Origin: an uncultured Faecalibacterium sp.
GTDB taxonomy: Bacteria; Bacillota; Clostridia; Oscillospirales; Ruminococcaceae
Length of the DNA: 6,383 nt
Assembly: GCA_937907025.1 (NCBI GenBank)
Contig: CALESJ010000025.1
Location: 1-6,383, forward strand
Direction of reading: 5' to 3'
The position numbers and the translations under genes are program-made. Shown here piece after piece: positions 5,368 through 6,383 of this stretch (positions are counted from its first letter, which is position 1; each line of letters opens with the position of its first letter). The notes beneath the pieces are model-generated. The model had not been told where the DNA came from and did not search any database. It worked only from the letters and a program-made list of their open reading frames with translations.

Positions 5368-5373
5368 GTAACC
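5359..5373. promoter_or_regulatory. Inverted repeat over the -10, candidate operator
   Basis: GGTTA (5359-5363) and TAACC (5369-5373) are perfect inverted arms around TAGTG, enclosing the -10 and reaching the predicted start site. The position suits a repressor, but no family can be named from the sequence. Confidence 0.4.
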
Positions 5374-5419
5374 AAGAATAAGGCTTGATTTGAGCCTGGG
5401 AGAAAAGGAGGGAACGGTA

Positions 5420-5662
5420 ATGGAGGCATGGATGTGGCTGATCCTTGTGTTGGCGGTGGTGATTCTGGCACCGTTGGTCCCCCATCTTCTGCGCAAGATC
5501 GACTCTGAACGGCAGCTGCGGGGGAATATCCCGGAGCGCAAAGCCCCCGAAAACCTGAACACCAACACCCCTCACCCCGGGGACGGCAGCACCACCGACG
5601 GGGAGATTCTGGCCGGGCAGGCACGGATGAAGTCCGGACAGAACGTGATGGGTATGCACTGA
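5420..5662 (+). CDS. Small membrane-anchored protein, 80 aa, unknown function
   Basis: The ATG at 5420 follows AAGGAGGG (5405-5412) by 7 bases; a TTG 30 bases upstream in frame is rejected because the ribosome binding site lies after it. The product begins MEAWMWLILVLAVVILAPLV, one hydrophobic helix at about residues 3-24, then a short basic stretch (LLRKIDSERQLR) and a polar Pro/Thr/Asn/Gly-rich tail to residue 80 without clear structure. The basic residues just after the helix suggest the N-terminus outside and the tail in the cytoplasm. It has no cysteine and no lipobox, so it is not a lipoprotein. I recognise no family. The next gene starts 39 bases after its stop with no promoter or terminator between, so the two are likely co-transcribed and may act together. 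Confidence 0.75.
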   Translation: MEAWMWLILVLAVVILAPLVPHLLRKIDSERQLRGNIPERKAPENLNTNTPHPGDGSTTDGEILAGQARMKSGQNVMGMH

Positions 5663-5663
5663 A

Positions 5664-5692
5664 CTTTCCGTCGGAAGCATCCCGGAAAGGAG
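5664..5692 (+). promoter_or_regulatory. Inverted repeat covering the ribosome binding site of the 207-aa gene
   Basis: CTTTCCG (5664-5670) is complementary to CGGAAAG (5683-5689) across 12 bases. The right arm overlaps the site AAAGGAG (5686-5692) of the gene that starts at 5702. An alternative TTCCG-T-CGGAA hairpin (5666-5676) would free it. Ribosomes finishing the 80-aa gene at 5662 would sit close to the left arm, so translational coupling is possible. Confidence 0.4.
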
Positions 5693-5701
5693 AGCCCAAA
5701 A

Positions 5702-6325
5702 ATGAAAAACAGCAAGATACTGTCCCTGGCATTCCTGACGGTGGGCACCCTGGTCCTGGCACTGCTGCTGCAGATGGCGGGCCGGGGTGTTTTGCCCCGC
5801 GGCAGCCGGACCGGAAGCCAGCCTGCGGCAGAAATCCAGGTCACCGAACCTATGACCGGGCCTGAAACGCTGCAATATTATGCCGGGCGGCAGGGCGTTG
5901 ATGCCGACACCGCCCAGCGACTGCTGGGGGCCAAGGTGGAATCCTTTGCCGACGATGCCACCGTGGTGGTGAGCGTGCCGATGAAAACGACTTCGGCCTA
6001 CGCCCCGTATCTGGACCTGTATTGTCAGGTGGATGGCGACGGGACAGACTGGTCTGTTCTGTCCATCTATTCGGTGCAGATGTCGGGGCCACAGGGGGAC
6101 AATCGACCCTTTGCCGGCGATATATCGGTATTTCTGCGGGGCGACAGGGAGATCGAGTACATTGTCAATGGGGACTTTTTCCGGAAAGGCACCATGGATG
6201 CAGACCGCGCGGGCCGGGTGGACATCGGGCCGGGAGATTCCGCCAGCATGGCTTCGGCTATCCGGGATGGGGACCCGGAAGAACAGGGCGCCTACTGCTA
6301 CCAGAACGGGACGGTGAAACTCTGA
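5702..6325 (+). CDS. Predicted membrane-anchored extracytoplasmic protein, 207 aa, unknown function
   Basis: The ATG at 5702 follows AAAGGAG (5686-5692) by 9 bases. The N-terminus MKNSKILSLAFLTVGTLVLALLLQMAG is a short basic stretch and one hydrophobic helix (about 5-26). A Gly/Arg/Ser/Pro-rich linker (27-45) and a domain of about 160 residues rich in acidic and polar residues follow. There is no lipobox cysteine and no clear signal-peptidase site, so it is probably an anchored protein facing outward. The domain has a helical part (GPETLQYYAGRQGVDADTAQ, then RLLG) and beta-like stretches (ATVVVSVPM, YLDLYCQVDG, WSVLSIYSVQM, ISVFLRG, IEYIVNGDFF). The two cysteines are about 190 bases of coding apart and far apart in the chain. 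I recognise no family. It is the second gene of a unit with the 80-aa protein, and its translation may depend on that gene. Confidence 0.78.
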   Translation: MKNSKILSLAFLTVGTLVLALLLQMAGRGVLPRGSRTGSQPAAEIQVTEPMTGPETLQYYAGRQGVDADTAQRLLGAKVESFADDATVVVSVPMKTTSAYAPYLDLYCQVDGDGTDWSVLSIYSVQMSGPQGDNRPFAGDISVFLRGDREIEYIVNGDFFRKGTMDADRAGRVDIGPGDSASMASAIRDGDPEEQGAYCYQNGTVKL

Positions 6326-6332
6326 CGGACAA

Positions 6333-6383
6333 CCCCACCGCCGCTGCGCGGCACCTCCCCTTGCACAGGGGAGGCTCCCGGGG
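6333..6383. repeat. Palindromic GC-rich repeat element, cut by the window end
   Basis: Eight bases after the last stop codon comes an ordered set of inverted repeats: an outer CCCC (6333-6336) matching GGGG (6380-6383), a hairpin GCCGC-TGC-GCGGC (6340-6352), and CCTCCCCT (6354-6361) pairing with AGGGGAGG (6367-6374) around five bases. The layout resembles dispersed palindromic elements that I recall as frequent in intergenic regions of gut Oscillospiraceae. No T-tract is visible, so it is not a proven terminator. Confidence 0.6.

Noticed and set aside
5053..5875. Several minus-strand frames of 130-190 codons over the 80-aa and 207-aa genes
   Set aside because: Low-complexity Pro/Arg/Ser-rich products with no ribosome binding sites, lying opposite two genes with good start signals.

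Overview
The window looks like chromosome from a GC-rich Gram-positive gut Firmicute, probably a Faecalibacterium/Gemmiger/Subdoligranulum-type member of the Oscillospiraceae. This is inferred from the high GC of the genes, AT-rich promoters of the TTGACA/TATAAT type, strong AGGAGG-like ribosome binding sites, a T-box leader, many short intrinsic terminators and a GC-rich palindromic repeat of a kind common in these genomes. No phage, plasmid, IS, CRISPR, tRNA or rRNA gene is visible.

Layout. (1) 1-584, plus strand: the last 73 codons of a family 2 glycosyltransferase, then a DUF2304 small membrane protein one base later, a pair resembling GacI/GacJ-type polyprenyl-phosphate sugar synthases. 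(2) 587-1022, plus: a self-contained unit for a 96-aa conserved-looking protein, with its own promoter, two perfect inverted repeats in the promoter/leader and a strong terminator. (3) 1033-2170, plus: ornithine carbamoyltransferase (argF) with a good promoter, a candidate ArgR operator at the start of the transcript and a terminator shared with the convergent gene. (4) 2190-2796, minus: a two-TM YcxB-like protein with its own promoter. (5) 2804-5043, minus: a CstA-family transporter preceded by a leader of about 445 nt that I read as a T-box riboswitch, ending in a terminator about 65 nt before the start codon. (6) 5044-5337: an AT-rich then GC-rich intergenic region with several inverted repeats and no convincing gene. 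(7) 5338-6325, plus: a consensus-like promoter and two small genes for predicted membrane-anchored proteins of unknown function. (8) 6333-6383: a palindromic repeat cut by the window end.

The most interesting item is the cstA leader. Stem I, the specifier region, the CCGTTACC region, the T-box core with a TGGT bulge and a terminator competing with the antiterminator can all be placed on the minus strand. The best specifier triplet is CUC (leucine), and the bulge fits a tRNA with A73, as tRNA-Leu has. This suggests that CstA here answers to tRNA charging, which points to amino acid or peptide uptake rather than only pyruvate or carbon starvation. In addition, the first about 20 nt of the predicted transcript are complementary (19 of 21) to the segment between the T-box terminator and the cstA ribosome binding site, so read-through mRNA could close the whole leader into a loop. 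I know of no such element in T-boxes.
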